In this document: positions 50,007-59,669 of the stretch, in pieces
Position numbering within the stretch: the first letter of the stretch is position 1
How the letters are laid out: each line of letters opens with the position of its first letter
Origin: Gp6-AA40 sp035492455
GTDB taxonomy: Bacteria; Acidobacteriota; Vicinamibacteria; Vicinamibacterales; UBA2999
Assembly: GCA_035492455.1 (NCBI GenBank)
Contig: DATJJE010000037.1
Coordinates: forward strand, 1 to 64,000
DNA length: 64,000 nt
Reading direction: 5' to 3'
Position numbers and translations under genes: made by a program
The notes under the pieces: generated by a model
What the model was told of the DNA's origin: nothing
What the model saw: the letters and a program-made list of their open reading frames with translations, nothing else
Databases searched by the model: none

Positions 50007-51212
50007 TCAGCGGCGGGCGTTCGCCATCACCGGGACGAACTTCTGGATGCGCTTGTTCTCTTCGACCTCACCCGTGTAGATGTTGCCTTTCGAGTCCATC
50101 ACGATCGCGTTGATCCAGTGGAATTGGCCCGCGTAGGTGCCGTTCCTGCCGAAGCTGCCGATCGTCTTGCCGCTGGCGCGGTCGAGGATCCACACTTTGT
50201 CGTTGGTCCCGTCCGCCACGTAGAGATACTTCTGCTGCGCGTCACGCGAGATCGCCAGCTTGTAGGTGGTCCCGCAGGGCGGGAAGTCCTTGCTGTAGAG
50301 GCCGCCGCAATCCTCGGCGCGCTGTGACGGCGTGTTCGGCGACACGTAGAACTCCTGCAGGAACTTGCCGTCCGTCGTGAAGACTTCGATGCGGTTCTGC
50401 CCGCGCTCGCCGACGTACACCTTGCGGTCCTTCGAAATCTCGACGAAGTGGAGGTCGGGTACGAGGTTCTTCTCCTCAGTCGGCGGACCACCGGTCCACT
50501 TGTACTTCGGCAGCGGGTCGTTCGTGATCTCGCTCAGCTTCATGCCGTGACCGCCCCACCCCCGCTTAAACGCGCCCGTCGTCATGTCGTACACGATCAC
50601 CCGGCGCTGATTGATGATGTAAATCTCGTTGGTCATTTCGTCGAGCTGGAAGCGCCCTTTGCTGACGAATGCATCGGTGTTCTGATTGTTCTCTTTGAAA
50701 TTCTTGTCGTCCGCCGGCGGCCGATGGCCGAAGTCCCACACCAGCTTCCCTTCCTTCGTGTACTTCTCGATGCTGTCCTGCGCGCCGGTGCCCGCCACCC
50801 AGACGAAGCCTTTTGAATCGACGATCACCGTCTGCAGCGCCGTGGGCCACTTTTCGGTCGACTTGTCGCCCCACGCGTGGACGACATTACCCTCCTGATC
50901 GAGCTCGATCAGTTCCGGACCCTGAATGCAGCAATCGAGGCGGCCGTTGGCGCCGCCGGTCTCGTCCGGGTTCGCCGCCGCTGCGCGGTTGAGGAACCAG
51001 ACGTGATCGTTGCTGGGATCAATGCCGATGCCCGTGACCTGCTGCATGCCCCATTTGTTCGGCAGCCACTTGGGCCAGAACGGGTCAACCTTGAAAATGG
51101 GCGCGCCACCCTCATCCAGCGCCTGTGCGGGCCGGGCCTGCGAGTGCAGCCCCAGGCTGGAAAGGACGATGACGAGCGACAGGAGTCCAAGGAAGCTTGC
51201 GGCTTTTCGCAT
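50007..51212 (-). CDS. Exported NHL/6-bladed beta-propeller protein
   Basis: A 401-residue protein with a signal peptide (about residues 4-25) and repeated blade motifs: GIGIDPSNDHVWFLNRA, LQTVIVDSKGFVWVAGTG, NRIEVFTTDGKFLQEF, KYLYVADGTNDKVWILD and INAIVMDSKGNIYTGEV. NHL propellers of this kind often bind ligands or act as lyase-like domains. Two Cys pairs (DCCIQ, DCGG...PPCG) may form disulfides. The function is unknown. Confidence 0.83.
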   Translation of the reverse strand: MRKAASFLGLLSLVIVLSSLGLHSQARPAQALDEGGAPIFKVDPFWPKWLPNKWGMQQVTGIGIDPSNDHVWFLNRAAAANPDETGGANGRLDCCIQGPELIELDQEGNVVHAWGDKSTEKWPTALQTVIVDSKGFVWVAGTGAQDSIEKYTKEGKLVWDFGHRPPADDKNFKENNQNTDAFVSKGRFQLDEMTNEIYIINQRRVIVYDMTTGAFKRGWGGHGMKLSEITNDPLPKYKWTGGPPTEEKNLVPDLHFVEISKDRKVYVGERGQNRIEVFTTDGKFLQEFYVSPNTPSQRAEDCGGLYSKDFPPCGTTYKLAISRDAQQKYLYVADGTNDKVWILDRASGKTIGSFGRNGTYAGQFHWINAIVMDSKGNIYTGEVEENKRIQKFVPVMANARR

Positions 51213-51254
51213 CAGACGGTCCTCCAGAAGCGCGAGACGGGCGTAAGGGTATTC

Positions 51255-52724
51255 CTAGCGGCTGAAGGACGCAAGGCGGACGGCGATGGCGTCGAGCGCG
51301 GCGTTTGCCTGCGCGCCGCTGCCCTCGAAGTTGTTGACGATGGCGACAAACGCCAACACTTCACCGCCGCGCGACGTTGCGTAGCCTGCTAATGATCGAA
51401 CATTCGACATGGTGCCGGTCTTGGCGCGGACGTTGTTCTCCCCCGGCGTTCCTTTCATCCGCGCCGCCAGCGTGCCGTCGATGCCGGCAATCGGCAGCGC
51501 TCGCATCCACGGCGAATTTGCGGACGGGTCGTACATCCGTGACAGCACGTTCAGCAGCGCTTCCGGCGCGAGCACGTCGCGCCGCGACAGACCTGAACCA
51601 TCGACCAGCTGAAAGGCGTCCGCTGAAATCCCCCACGACGTCAGACGCTGTTTGATCCCTTCGAGCGCCTGATCGTTGCTGCGCGGCGGCGGGCCCGCTG
51701 CGTTCAGCCGCTGCACGGCCTCCCCGTACAGGTTGATGCTTTCCTTCAACAGCGGCTGCGCGATCTCGGCGAGCGGATGCGAGCGATACGTGTACACAAT
51801 CGCCGCCGCATCCGGAGGCGCGATGCTCACATCATCCGCGTCAACGGCCGGACCCGCGACATCGATGCCTGATGAGACCAGGCGCCGCCGCAGCACGCGG
51901 GCGAACCATGCGGTCGGATTGCCTGCGGATACTGTGAGCGTCGCGGGCATGCCGCCGACGGGAACGGACCCGGCAATCGTCAGTGTCGTCTCGCCGGGGC
52001 GCATCTCCGGCCATACCAGCGCCGTGGTGCCGGGCGCGCCGGTGACGCTGCGATTCGTGATCGGCAGATCCTGCGCCTCGACGTTGAACGCGAGCGAAGT
52101 CGACGCGCCGGCAAACGCACCTGGGTTCACGGTTACCGTCAAACGGTTTTCGGCGAGATTCAGGGCGCCGAAGATCGCGCCCGTCGAATATCCCAGGTCA
52201 TCCCACGACCACGCGAAACCAGGCCGCGGGTCTTCATACGCATCGTCCACTCCGACGATGCGGCCGTCGATGCGCTTGACGCCGGCGGTTTTCAGCGCGT
52301 CGATCCACGCGTTGAGATCGTCGCCGCCGCGTCCGCCGATCGCCGGATCGCCCCCGCCGACGATGAGCAGATCGCCGTGCAGCGCGCCGTCGTCTACCGG
52401 TCCGCTCGCACGCATTGTCGTCGTAAAGCGATAGTCCCAGCCGACCGCCTCGGCTGCCGTGGCGACGCTGACAAGCTTGGCGACCGAAGCAGGGACCAGC
52501 AGTGTCTGCGCGTTGAGATCGAAGACTCGTTCGTTGCGCGACAGCGACTGCACGGCGACGCCCCATGTCGCGCGCTGAACCCCCGGCATCTTCGTGGCGG
52601 CGGTGAGGTCAGATTGAAGTTGTTTGGCAGGATCGACGGGCGGAGATGCAAGAACGGCCGGAGGCGCTTTGGCGCAACCGGCCGTCAGGACAATCGCGAA
52701 GAGAACGCGGCGGCAGACCCGCAC
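51255..52724 (-). CDS. dacB: D-alanyl-D-alanine carboxypeptidase/endopeptidase (PBP4, peptidase S13)
   Basis: A 489-residue class C low-molecular-weight penicillin-binding protein that trims or opens peptidoglycan cross-links. The catalytic motifs are SxxK in VPASVAKLVSVA, SxN in LKESINLYGEA and KTG in VRAKTGTMSNVRSLAG. The N-terminal signal ends in a lipobox-like LTAGC, so it may be lipid-anchored. It is the gene after the DUF4340 gene on the same strand, with 1 nt between. Confidence 0.92.
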   Translation of the reverse strand: MRVCRRVLFAIVLTAGCAKAPPAVLASPPVDPAKQLQSDLTAATKMPGVQRATWGVAVQSLSRNERVFDLNAQTLLVPASVAKLVSVATAAEAVGWDYRFTTTMRASGPVDDGALHGDLLIVGGGDPAIGGRGGDDLNAWIDALKTAGVKRIDGRIVGVDDAYEDPRPGFAWSWDDLGYSTGAIFGALNLAENRLTVTVNPGAFAGASTSLAFNVEAQDLPITNRSVTGAPGTTALVWPEMRPGETTLTIAGSVPVGGMPATLTVSAGNPTAWFARVLRRRLVSSGIDVAGPAVDADDVSIAPPDAAAIVYTYRSHPLAEIAQPLLKESINLYGEAVQRLNAAGPPPRSNDQALEGIKQRLTSWGISADAFQLVDGSGLSRRDVLAPEALLNVLSRMYDPSANSPWMRALPIAGIDGTLAARMKGTPGENNVRAKTGTMSNVRSLAGYATSRGGEVLAFVAIVNNFEGSGAQANAALDAIAVRLASFSR

Positions 52725-52725
52725 G

Positions 52726-54042
52726 TTACTTCAGAGCGTCAATCGCGGTCATTGTGTCGTTGAACGCCATCACGTCGACGGTGGCGCTGCCGGGTTCGTC
52801 GGCGCGGTTGGCGAGCACGGCGTTGCCGTTGCGCGCAAAGGTGACCGTCTCGGTCATGTTGTTGTCGAGCTTCAGCGTTGCGACGAGCGTCGGCATCTTC
52901 AGCGCCGGATCGATGCGGTCCTGGAAGAGGTTCGCCCGGATGTTGGACAGCTTCGTCAGCATGTCCTCGACCTTCGCCGTATCCACGTCTTTGCCGGCGG
53001 CGTTCTTCCAGACGTCCTTTCCGTCCTTGGCTTTCGACTTCTCGAAGACGAGCGTTTCATTGCCGCGCTTCATCTCAACGCGCGCGGTGTTGAACGAGCG
53101 GCCGTCGAACATGTCCTTGCGGCGAAGCGTGGCTGCATCCTTCTCGAGATCGGTCGCCGTCGTCGCCGGGATCGTGAAGATCAGCGGGCGCGACAGGTCG
53201 CGCGCATAGTTCGACTCGCCATCCTTCTTGCCAACGGCGAGCGAGGCGCGCGTGCTGCCGGCAATCGCGGTAATCGTCGCATCCGGTTTGTCGAGGCCGT
53301 ATTTCGAGAGATCGGTGGCCTCATTCGACGCAATCTTCTGCATCTGCGCCGACGAAAGCGCCGTCAGGACCGCTTCCGCACCGGCGAAGTCCGCGCGCGC
53401 TTTGTACGGCTTGGTGACGAACCAGTCGTTGCCCATCTTGGCGAGCGCTGTTGTCATGCCGCCGTGCACGATCTCGATGCCGTCCGCCTTCGATTGGTCG
53501 AACTTCAACACGGCCTTGTTGCGCAGGTCGAACGGCGTGCGCTCGAAGGTGTTTTCAAGGTAGGCCGCGATCAGGAACACGCGCTTCTGATCCGGCGTCT
53601 TAGCGTACAGATCACCGCCGGTCGCCGTCTTCTCGCCGAGCAGCAAGTGCTGCAGCTCGTTCTTGCCCTTGACGCGAAACGCGATGTCAGCCTTCGGCGG
53701 ATTGAGTCCGTATTGCGACAGGTCCGAGGGGTTCTCGTCGACCACGCTGTTGACTTCGAGCATGGCGAGACTGGTCGCCGCGTTTCCGACCTGGCCCTGG
53801 TCCGCTTCGGTTTTCTCCGGCTCGACGAGCTGCCACTGACCGTTGATCTTCTCTACCCGTGACGCCTCACCCGATGCGGGCTTGATCTGGATCTCCTCGA
53901 TTTGATCCTCATTCACCGTGAAGGCCTTCGCCTTCGTCGCGGCGGTTCCCGCGGCCGGCTTCTTCGAGTCGACGAAGTAGATATAGGCGACGAGGCCGAC
54001 GAGAATGACGAGGAGCGCGATGGTGGACTTCAGACCCCGCAC
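52726..54042 (-). CDS. DUF4340 domain protein of the Gld-like ABC operon
   Basis: A 438-residue protein with an N-terminal anchor (TIALLVILVGLVAYIYFVDS) and repeated DUF4340 modules. Typical pieces are QIEEIQIKPASGEASRVEKI, NPSDLSQYGLNPPKADIAF and ATDLSKYGLDKPDATITAI. DUF4340 genes commonly follow gldG-type genes. GTG at 54042 is chosen; it comes one base after the GldG-like stop. The protein probably forms the extracytoplasmic partner of the ABC complex. Confidence 0.85.
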   Translation of the reverse strand: MRGLKSTIALLVILVGLVAYIYFVDSKKPAAGTAATKAKAFTVNEDQIEEIQIKPASGEASRVEKINGQWQLVEPEKTEADQGQVGNAATSLAMLEVNSVVDENPSDLSQYGLNPPKADIAFRVKGKNELQHLLLGEKTATGGDLYAKTPDQKRVFLIAAYLENTFERTPFDLRNKAVLKFDQSKADGIEIVHGGMTTALAKMGNDWFVTKPYKARADFAGAEAVLTALSSAQMQKIASNEATDLSKYGLDKPDATITAIAGSTRASLAVGKKDGESNYARDLSRPLIFTIPATTATDLEKDAATLRRKDMFDGRSFNTARVEMKRGNETLVFEKSKAKDGKDVWKNAAGKDVDTAKVEDMLTKLSNIRANLFQDRIDPALKMPTLVATLKLDNNMTETVTFARNGNAVLANRADEPGSATVDVMAFNDTMTAIDALK

Positions 54043-54043
54043 G

Positions 54044-55621
54044 TCAGCGTTTCCTCCACCAGGTATACACACCCGTGCCGAAGACGAGTGCCGGGATGAC
54101 GAGCAGCGACATCACCAGCACCGCGTTGGCCTGGCGCGCCGTGATCGTGAGCCGGCTGTCGGACGGCGGCTTCGGTCGGATGGAGATGAGGTTTTCCTGC
54201 TGAGCGAGCCAGTTGATGGTGTTCAGGAACAAATCCTGGTTGCCCTGGATGCGCACGGCATAGTTGGCGGCGAAGTCGGAGTCGCCGATCGTGACGAAGC
54301 GCGACTCCGGCGGACGCTGGTCGGTCTTGCTCGCATCGGTCTTCGGCACGTCGGTCGCGTTGGTCGCAGTCACCGCGCCGATGGTGACGGGTCCGGCTTT
54401 ATCGCCCTTGTCCGCGTTCAACTCGACGCGGCCGCTCTTCAGCTGCGCCATGTCCACTTCAGCCCAGCTGCGCGCGCTCGTCTGGATGATCGGCACGGCG
54501 GCGCGTCCGTTCGAAGCCGGCAGAATCGGCGTGATCGATCGCGCGAGCGGAAATGCCGTAATCACGTTGAAGCGATCGGTAATCGGGTGCGACGGATATG
54601 TCGCGACGACGGGAACCGACGCGTCTGTGCCGATTAACTGACCCATGCCGCTGGCGTCGACGACGACGTCCTTGTCGGCCTGGAAATCCCAGTCGCGGAG
54701 CAACGCATCGAGCACCGGCGTCGCCGGAGTCTTGTCGTCTGGCGGATCGATGAGCACCATCACGTGCCCACCCTTGCGCAAGAACGCCTGCAGCATGTCC
54801 GCTTCAGGCTGGAACAGGTCCGTGCGCGGCCCCGCCAGGACGACCACCGATGCGTCGGCCGGCATCTCTTTTTCCTGCGCGAGCACGATGGTCGCCACAT
54901 CGTAATTGTCGCGGGCCAGCGCCGCCTTCACCTCGCTGTAGCCGTCGCGATCGCTGCTGTCGATGTTCTTTTCGCCGTGGCCCTGAACGAAGTAGACCTT
55001 CTTCTTGTTCGGATTGAGCGCCTTCACAAGTCCGCCCGTCAGGTCCTGCTCTTCCGCCGAGGTGACAAGCTCCTTGCGTCCCTTGTACTCGACGGCGACG
55101 GTGCCGTAGGTTTGTATCTGGTACTGCCGTGCCTGAACGGGCTTCTTGTCGATGTCGATGTATTCGACGTCGACCTTTGACGGCGACTCGTACTTGTACT
55201 GGTCGAGCGCGGTGCGGAAGCGATCGAAGTCTTCCGTCTTGTCGAATACGGTGAACTTGACCGGCGCGTCGAGGTTCTTCACCAGCTTCACCGTCTGGTC
55301 CGACAGTGTGTACTGCTTGTTCTTCGTCAGGTCCCACCGCTTGTTCTGACGGAACGAGAGGTAGTTCGCCGCGACGAGAATGCCGAGGAACACGAGCACG
55401 CTGACGCTCGCGATGGCGCCGTACCTGGCGTTCCGCTGGCGGAAGTAATCGACAATCTCGCGCCATTGGCCGAGCGTGTAGAGGACCACGCACGCCAGGC
55501 CGGCCCATGCGGCATAGATGGCGTATTGATCCCATTCCGGCCTGAGGAAGCGAACCGCGACCGCCGCCACGACCAGCGCCGTGCCGAGCCAACCGACGAT
55601 GTTGAGAATGTTCTTGACCAT
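54044..55621 (-). CDS. GldG-like auxiliary component of an ABC transporter
   Basis: A 525-residue protein. Three N-terminal helices (about residues 8-24, 33-50 and 70-86) are followed by the GldG/ABC_transp_aux region: NLDAPVKFTVFDKTEDFDRF, SKVDVEYIDIDKKPVQARQY, KKVYFVQGHGEKNIDSSDRD and VVLAGPRTDLFQPEADML. A C-terminal membrane helix follows (about 500-518). In Bacteroidetes GldAFG is tied to gliding; in other phyla the same module is widespread with unknown cargo, so gliding should not be inferred. Confidence 0.88.
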   Translation of the reverse strand: MVKNILNIVGWLGTALVVAAVAVRFLRPEWDQYAIYAAWAGLACVVLYTLGQWREIVDYFRQRNARYGAIASVSVLVFLGILVAANYLSFRQNKRWDLTKNKQYTLSDQTVKLVKNLDAPVKFTVFDKTEDFDRFRTALDQYKYESPSKVDVEYIDIDKKPVQARQYQIQTYGTVAVEYKGRKELVTSAEEQDLTGGLVKALNPNKKKVYFVQGHGEKNIDSSDRDGYSEVKAALARDNYDVATIVLAQEKEMPADASVVVLAGPRTDLFQPEADMLQAFLRKGGHVMVLIDPPDDKTPATPVLDALLRDWDFQADKDVVVDASGMGQLIGTDASVPVVATYPSHPITDRFNVITAFPLARSITPILPASNGRAAVPIIQTSARSWAEVDMAQLKSGRVELNADKGDKAGPVTIGAVTATNATDVPKTDASKTDQRPPESRFVTIGDSDFAANYAVRIQGNQDLFLNTINWLAQQENLISIRPKPPSDSRLTITARQANAVLVMSLLVIPALVFGTGVYTWWRKR

Positions 55622-55626
55622 GGGTA

Positions 55627-56394
55627 TCAGCCCTTCCAGCGTTCGGTGTCAACAGACCGTGCTGTCAGAAACAGCCCGAACGCCATCACGCTGAAGTAGT
55701 AAACAAGATGCTTCGTGTCGACGATCCCCTTCGTGAAGTCGTCGAAGTGATCGGTAATCGACAGGTAATTGAGGACGCTCTGCATCGTCGGTCCGGCAAA
55801 TGAGGCGGGCCAGTTGATCACCCACAGCAGCAGGAACACGGCGAACGTGATCATCCCGGAGACGATCTGGTTCTTCGTCAGGCTCGAGATGAGCAGGCCC
55901 ACCGAGATGAAGCACCCGCCCATCAGCAGCAGACCGAGATAACCAATGGCGACGACCTTCCACTCCGGGTTGCCGTACGAGAACAGCAGCGCCATGTGAA
56001 TGGCGGTGATGGCCAGCATCGCTGCATAAAGAGTCATCGCGCCCAGAAACTTGCCGACGATGATCTGAACGTCGGTCAGGGGCGACGTGAGCAGCAGTTC
56101 GATGGTTCCCGAGCGCTTCTCCTCCGAGTAGATGCGCATCGTCACCAGCGGGAGCACGAACAGCAGAATGACGCTCGCGTTGAGAAAGAGCGGTCGAATC
56201 AGCTGCTGGTTGATGTCGACGTTGCCGCCGCCTTCCAAGCCGCCAAGCTGCAGGCTCTGCTGGTTGAAGATAACCAGCATGACGTAGAAGAACCAGCCGT
56301 ACAGCAGCGCGAACATGCCGATGACGATGTAGCCGATCGGCGTGGCGAAGTATCCCTTCAGCTCTTTGTGAGCAATCGCGAGGACGTTGTTCAC
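55627..56394 (-). CDS. ABC transporter permease (GldF-like)
   Basis: A 255-residue ABC-2 type permease with six helices. It starts NNVLAIAHKELKGYFATPIG and contains SVILLFVLPLVTMRIYSEEK and KRSGTIELLLTSPLTDVQII, which are hallmarks of the ABC-2/GldF family. It overlaps the ATPase gene by 4 nt and is followed after 5 nt by the GldG-like gene. Confidence 0.92.
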   Translation of the reverse strand: MNNVLAIAHKELKGYFATPIGYIVIGMFALLYGWFFYVMLVIFNQQSLQLGGLEGGGNVDINQQLIRPLFLNASVILLFVLPLVTMRIYSEEKRSGTIELLLTSPLTDVQIIVGKFLGAMTLYAAMLAITAIHMALLFSYGNPEWKVVAIGYLGLLLMGGCFISVGLLISSLTKNQIVSGMITFAVFLLLWVINWPASFAGPTMQSVLNYLSITDHFDDFTKGIVDTKHLVYYFSVMAFGLFLTARSVDTERWKG

Positions 56395-57362
56395 TGCACT
56401 ACCTCCTCGGCCGCCGCGGGTGTGGCCGGCGCTTCTTCGGTCGTGACATGCAGGAAGATTTCTTCCAGGCTCATGCGCATCGGCCGCATCTCGAGCAACC
56501 CCCAGCCGCGGCCGACGACAGCAGCGGCAAGCTCGCGCCGGACATCCCGTCCCGCCTCACTGTCGACTTCGTAACCGACTGCTGTTGCGCGCGTGTCGCT
56601 GACCACAACGCGCGTGACGCCTGTGACGCGCTGCAGCACCGTCGCCGCATCTGCGCCGCCCGCATCCACCTGCAGATACATCGTCTCCGAGCCGCGGAGA
56701 CGTGACGTCAGATTCTCCGGAGTGTCAACGGCCACAACCTTGCCGCGGTTGATGATGACGACGCGCTGACAGGTCTGGCTCACTTCGGGAAGGATGTGGG
56801 TGCTGAGAATGATCGTGTGATCGCCCGCAAGATTCTTGATTAGCTGTCGCGTCTCGATGATCTGCTTGGGGTCCAGACCGGCGGTCGGCTCGTCCAGAAT
56901 GAGGACGTCCGGGTTGTGCATCAGCGCCTGCGCCAGCCCGACGCGTTGCCGGTAGCCCTTTGACAGCTTGCCGCAGTGACGATGTGCCATGTCGGCGATG
57001 TGCGTCTTGCGCATCATCTCGTCGACGCGCGCCCTGCGCTCCGGCCGCGCTACGCCCTTGATCTTTGAGACGAACGTCAGGTACTCGAGCACCGTCATGT
57101 CGGGGTAGAGCGGCGGCGTTTCCGGCAGGTAGCCGGTGCGCTTCTTCGCTTCAATTGGCTGCTCGAACACGTCGTAGCCGGCGACCAGGGCCTTGCCGTC
57201 GGTTGGGGGCATGTAGCCGGTCAGCACGCGCATCGTGGTGGTCTTGCCGGCGCCGTTGGGTCCAAGGAAGCCGAGGATTTCGCCTCTTTCCACGGTAAAG
57301 CTGACATCGTCCACCGCCGTCACGGAACCGTATCGTTTGGTGAGATGCTGAACCTCGATCAC
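56391..57362 (-). CDS. ABC transporter ATP-binding protein (GldA-like)
   Basis: A 323-residue ATPase. Walker A is GPNGAGKTTTMRVL, the signature LSKGYRQRVGLAQAL, Walker B LILDEPTAGLDPKQ and the H-loop LSTHILPEV. The C-terminal extension (about residues 220-323) is the regulatory tail typical of the ABC-2/GldA group. It is the first gene of the four-gene operon ATPase-permease-GldG-DUF4340. The promoter should lie in the 167-nt divergent gap with the P-type ATPase gene. Confidence 0.94.
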   Translation of the reverse strand: MIEVQHLTKRYGSVTAVDDVSFTVERGEILGFLGPNGAGKTTTMRVLTGYMPPTDGKALVAGYDVFEQPIEAKKRTGYLPETPPLYPDMTVLEYLTFVSKIKGVARPERRARVDEMMRKTHIADMAHRHCGKLSKGYRQRVGLAQALMHNPDVLILDEPTAGLDPKQIIETRQLIKNLAGDHTIILSTHILPEVSQTCQRVVIINRGKVVAVDTPENLTSRLRGSETMYLQVDAGGADAATVLQRVTGVTRVVVSDTRATAVGYEVDSEAGRDVRRELAAAVVGRGWGLLEMRPMRMSLEEIFLHVTTEEAPATPAAAEEVVQ

Positions 57363-57382
57363 AGGTGTGCCTCCGCCTGCTT

Positions 57383-57394
57383 CATACGAGTATG
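57383..57394. promoter_or_regulatory. Short palindrome in the GldA-like / P-type ATPase divergent gap
   Basis: catacgagtatg is a 5-bp inverted repeat with a 2-nt centre, and tatacgag recurs at 57430-57437. The pair could be operator half-sites, but nothing identifies a regulator. Confidence 0.2.
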
Positions 57395-57529
57395 TAAACC
57401 GAAATAATTACTGGAAAACCGACTGATTTTATACGAGGTCGGCGGGTGCAAAGGGACCCGGCAGATCGGACGTTCAAAACCTCGCTTCGGCCGGGATCCA
57501 GGAAGATAAGGAGAGAGTCTCCATTAGAG

Positions 57530-59665
57530 ATGGCCACCGAAACGGTCACCTGCACCGTCTGTGAACTGCACGCGGAGGCGGTCTTCCGCGTGGAGGGGAT
57601 GGACTGTAACGAGGAGGTGGTCATCCTCGAGCGGCGGCTCAAGCCGCTTGTCGGTATGGAATCGCTTTCCGCGGATCTCATCGGTCAGCGAATCCACGTC
57701 AAGTACGACGCGGCCAAGCTCACCACGTCCACGATGGTGGATGCGGTGGGTGAGACCGGGATGCGGATGTGGCTCGAGCACGACGAGCCGATGCTCGGCG
57801 GTTCCGCGTTGGAGTGGCGGTGGAAGCTGATGCTCGCCTGCGGCGGCTTCCTCATCCTGGCCGGCGTGCTGTCCTTCATCGGCCTGCCAGGTGCGGCGCT
57901 GCCCTGTTATCTGGCGGGAACGGCGGCCGGAATCATTTATCCATCCCGCCGGGCGGTCACCGCCGCGCGGTCGCGTACGCTCGATATCAACGTTCTTATG
58001 GTCATCGCCGTCGCCGGAGCGCTGGCGCTCCGCGACTGGCCCGAAGCAACGAGCGTCGTCTTTCTATTCGCCGTCGCGCAGTGGCTTGAAGTCAGGACGA
58101 TGGAGCGCGCGCGTCAGGCCATCCGTGCGCTCATCGATCTCGCGCCGCGTGAGGCGCTTGTCAGGCGCAACGGACGCGACGAACGGGTACCTGTCGATGC
58201 GATCGTCCCCGGCGACGAGATCATCATTCGTCCGGGTGAGAAAGTGCCGCTCGATGGAGTGGTGCTGGCGGGCGGCAGCGACGTCAATGAGGCGCCGCTG
58301 ACGGGCGAGTCGCGGCCGGTCGACAAGGAGCCGGGCGACGAAGTCTATGCCGGGACCATCAACGGTCGCGGCGCAGTCGAGGTGCGGGTGCTGCGGCTGG
58401 GCCGGGATAGCCGACTGTCGCGCATCATCCACCTGGTCGAGACCGCACAGTCCAAGCGCGCACCCGTTCAGTCGTTTGTGGACCGGTTCGCGCGAATCTA
58501 CACGCCGGTAGTGCTGGCGCTCGCGGTGGTCGTCGCTTTTGCGCCGCCGCTGCTCGCCGGCGCCGCAACGGCGACATGGGTTTATCGCGCGCTCGTGCTG
58601 CTCGTGATCGCCTGCCCGTGCGCGCTCGTCATCTCGACGCCGGTCTCGATTGTTGCCGCCATGTCCGTTGCTGCCCGTCACGGCGTGCTCATCAAAGGCG
58701 GCGCGTATCTGGAGCGGCTCGCCTCGATTCGCATCGTCGCGTTCGACAAGACGGGGACGCTGACCAAAGGTGAGCTGAACGTCACCGATGTCGCGGTGGT
58801 CGGCAAAGCCGTCGCACTCGATGTTATCCGCCTGGCTGCGGCCGTGGAGTCGCGTTCCGCGCATCCGGTCGCTGCGGCGATCACCCGTCATGCGCAGGCG
58901 CTGCTTCCGGATCTGCCCGAGGTGCGTCGATTCACGTCGCTGCCGGGCATGGGAGCTGAAGGCGAAGTGGATGGACGCAGCGTCGCCATTGGCAACGAGC
59001 GGCTGTTTGAACGCAGCGGCATCGCGCTGCCGCAACCCTGGCCGGCCGCCGAGCGGCTCCGCACAGAAGGGAAGTCGCTTGTTTTTGTCGCCGCCGATGG
59101 CGTGACGCAGGGCGCGATCGCGGTTGCCGACCGCCCGCGCGAAACGGCGAGGGAAGCGATCGAGCTGCTGAAGAATCACCACGTCGAGTTGGTCGCGATG
59201 CTGACGGGCGATCACGAACAGACGGCTGCCGCCATCGCGCGCGAACTGAACGTGGATGAATATCACGCCGCATTGCTGCCGGAACGGAAACAGGCGATGG
59301 TGGAATCGATGCGCGCCGCACACGGTGCACTGATGATGGTCGGCGACGGCGTCAACGACGCGCCTGCACTTGCTGCCGCGGATGTGGGAGTGGCCATGGG
59401 CGCGGCCGGTTCCGATGCGGCGCTCGAGACCGCCGACGTCGCGCTCATGTCCGACGAGCTGCTGAAGCTGCCCTACGCCCTCCGCCTGTCGCGTCAGACG
59501 CTGCGCAATGTCAGGACGAACGTTGCGATTTCGCTGTGCATGAAGGCGGCGTTTCTCGCGCTGGCGATCGCCGGCCTGGCAACGCTCTGGATGGCGGTGC
59601 TCGCCGATACTGGCGCGACGGTCATCGTTGTTGCCAACGCGCTGCGCCTGCTGCGCGCGCGCTAG
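57530..59665 (+). CDS. Heavy-metal translocating P-type ATPase (P1B, Zn/Cd/Pb-type)
   Basis: A 711-residue metal-exporting ATPase. A heavy-metal-associated domain starts near residue 17 (VFRVEGMDCNEEVVILERRL), preceded by a CTVC pair. The transmembrane metal site is VIACPCALVISTPVS, the phosphorylation site AFDKTGTLTKGEL, the phosphatase motif LTGESRPV and the hinge VGDGVNDAPALAAADVGVAM. HMA GMDCxEE with CPC and a C-terminal DTGATVIVVANALRLL fits ZntA-like zinc/cadmium/lead pumps more than copper pumps. ATG at 57530 is used; the upstream frame is not protein-like. Confidence 0.93.
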   Translation: MATETVTCTVCELHAEAVFRVEGMDCNEEVVILERRLKPLVGMESLSADLIGQRIHVKYDAAKLTTSTMVDAVGETGMRMWLEHDEPMLGGSALEWRWKLMLACGGFLILAGVLSFIGLPGAALPCYLAGTAAGIIYPSRRAVTAARSRTLDINVLMVIAVAGALALRDWPEATSVVFLFAVAQWLEVRTMERARQAIRALIDLAPREALVRRNGRDERVPVDAIVPGDEIIIRPGEKVPLDGVVLAGGSDVNEAPLTGESRPVDKEPGDEVYAGTINGRGAVEVRVLRLGRDSRLSRIIHLVETAQSKRAPVQSFVDRFARIYTPVVLALAVVVAFAPPLLAGAATATWVYRALVLLVIACPCALVISTPVSIVAAMSVAARHGVLIKGGAYLERLASIRIVAFDKTGTLTKGELNVTDVAVVGKAVALDVIRLAAAVESRSAHPVAAAITRHAQALLPDLPEVRRFTSLPGMGAEGEVDGRSVAIGNERLFERSGIALPQPWPAAERLRTEGKSLVFVAADGVTQGAIAVADRPRETAREAIELLKNHHVELVAMLTGDHEQTAAAIARELNVDEYHAALLPERKQAMVESMRAAHGALMMVGDGVNDAPALAAADVGVAMGAAGSDAALETADVALMSDELLKLPYALRLSRQTLRNVRTNVAISLCMKAAFLALAIAGLATLWMAVLADTGATVIVVANALRLLRAR

Positions 59666-59669
59666 CGCG

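Noticed and set aside
54044..57362. Gliding motility machinery
   Set aside because: Only GldA/F/G-like ABC parts plus DUF4340 are present. This module is widespread in non-gliding bacteria, and no other gld or spr gene is seen.
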